6,401 nucleotides of DNA from a bacterium (GTDB taxonomy: Bacteria; Desulfobacterota; DSWW01): contig JAUWSZ010000157.1 of NCBI GenBank assembly GCA_030609865.1, forward strand, positions 1 through 6,401. Reading direction: 5' to 3'. Positions within the stretch are counted from its first letter, which is position 1. Every line of letters starts with the position of its first letter. This document shows, piece by piece, positions 5,941-6,401 of the stretch. The notes under the pieces were generated by a model. It did no database searches. It was not told the origin of the DNA and worked only from the letters and a program-made list of their open reading frames with translations. The translations under genes and the position numbers were made by a program.

Positions 5941-5957
5941 GTCGGAAAATCTCCGAC
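5941..5957. repeat. 6-bp inverted repeat in the deacetylase leader
   Basis: GTCGGA (5941-5946) and TCCGAC (5952-5957) are perfect reverse complements separated by AAATC. The repeat lies 15 nt before the Shine-Dalgarno of the deacetylase gene. It could be an operator half-site pair or a small RNA hairpin in the leader. Confidence 0.4.
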
Positions 5958-5982
5958 GAAAGAATCGCGAGCAGAGAGGACC

Positions 5983-6401
5983 ATGGCCAAGGAAATCGTA
6001 TTCATCGCGGATGATCTTGGGTTGAGCGATCGGGTCAACGAGGCGATCTTCCACGCTCATCGATGCGGTGCTCTGACCGGTGCCTGCTTGATGATCGGAC
6101 AGCCGGGCAGCCGGGCAGCGGTGTCGCTGGCCCGCGAGCATCCGAGCCTGGAGGTAGGCTGGCACATGCACCTGACAGACAGCCGGCCCCTGACGCGATC
6201 CGAATGGCCGTGGGGTCGGTCGCCGGCCAGGGCCGGGTTCGCCATCGGGCTCTCTGCCAGGATGCGGGATCTGGCGCGGCACGAGATCGAGTGCCAGTGG
6301 GAAGCGTACCAGGAAACGGGTCTGCCCTGCCGCTTCGTCAACGCCCATCACCACCTTCACGTACACCCATGGGTTCGCAGGGTGCTGATGGAAACGCTGC
6401 C
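5983..6401 (+). CDS. ChbG/HpnK (YdjC) family carbohydrate deacetylase, N-terminal part (cut by window end)
   Basis: The first 139 residues are visible, with no stop before the window ends. The family comprises metal-dependent deacetylases acting on N-acetylated sugars, such as chitooligosaccharides (ChbG) or the hopanoid-associated HpnK. The protein starts with the family hallmark IVFIADDLGLS (5-15), where Asp10/Asp11 supply metal and catalytic residues. A second block, VGWHMHLTDSRPL (58-70), places His61 where the family has its metal-binding His (commonly GLHL). The third block, NAHHHLHVHP (120-129), holds the His-x-x-x-His type ligands. The start is fixed by AGAGAGGA (5973-5980) just before the ATG at normal spacing. 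No signal peptide is seen. The substrate cannot be told from this fragment. It is divergent from the YkoP-like gene 136 bp away, so the two may be co-regulated. Confidence 0.88.
   Translation, partial: MAKEIVFIADDLGLSDRVNEAIFHAHRCGALTGACLMIGQPGSRAAVSLAREHPSLEVGWHMHLTDSRPLTRSEWPWGRSPARAGFAIGLSARMRDLARHEIECQWEAYQETGLPCRFVNAHHHLHVHPWVRRVLMETL

Noticed and set aside
6100..6115. Direct repeat CAGCCGGG twice in the deacetylase gene
   Set aside because: The encoded segment has the same length as the usual family segment there, so it is ordinary coding sequence in GC-rich DNA, not an insertion.

Overview
The window is GC-rich bacterial DNA carrying six genes, two of them cut by the window ends. The gene set is an FAD-dependent glutaryl-CoA dehydrogenase and an electron-bifurcating ferredoxin/NAD(H)/NADP(H) transhydrogenase. 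This fits an anaerobic or syntrophic bacterium that degrades aromatics, lysine or dicarboxylic acids through glutaryl-CoA. A Desulfobacterota-like host is my best guess, but it is an inference from gene content, not a proven placement.

Left part (1-1614): the 5' end of a PAS-domain sensor protein runs leftward out of the window. It is divergent from gcdH, which runs rightward. The 244 bp between their start codons holds a candidate promoter for each gene and a perfect 10-bp palindrome. gcdH carries the substrate-carboxylate Arg, the catalytic Glu and the Tyr that marks decarboxylating enzymes, so it should convert glutaryl-CoA to crotonyl-CoA plus CO2. A 9-bp stem with a 3-nt loop separates it from the convergent nfnB.

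Middle part (1687-4814, minus strand): an apparent operon, HEAT-repeat protein - nfnA - nfnB. The spacings are short (39 and 14 nt), and the nfnB Shine-Dalgarno overlaps the nfnA stop codon. NfnAB couples reduced ferredoxin and NADH oxidation to NADP+ reduction. The HEAT-repeat protein is an unexplained companion. A 13/14-nt tandem duplication sits in the nfnA leader.

Right part (4815-6401): a 402-bp non-coding stretch holds two small hairpins and an unusual ~104-bp element. That element is two inverted arrays of a degenerate 7-bp unit (AGGTATT) flanking a C-rich/G-rich core, and it is the most unexplained structure here. Next comes a minus-strand gene for a conserved hypothetical protein, possibly YkoP-like. 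It is divergent from a ChbG/HpnK (YdjC) family carbohydrate deacetylase gene that runs out of the window. The 136 bp between them holds a good sigma70-type promoter for the minus-strand gene and an inverted repeat in the deacetylase leader.

I found no tRNA, rRNA, CRISPR array or transposase gene.
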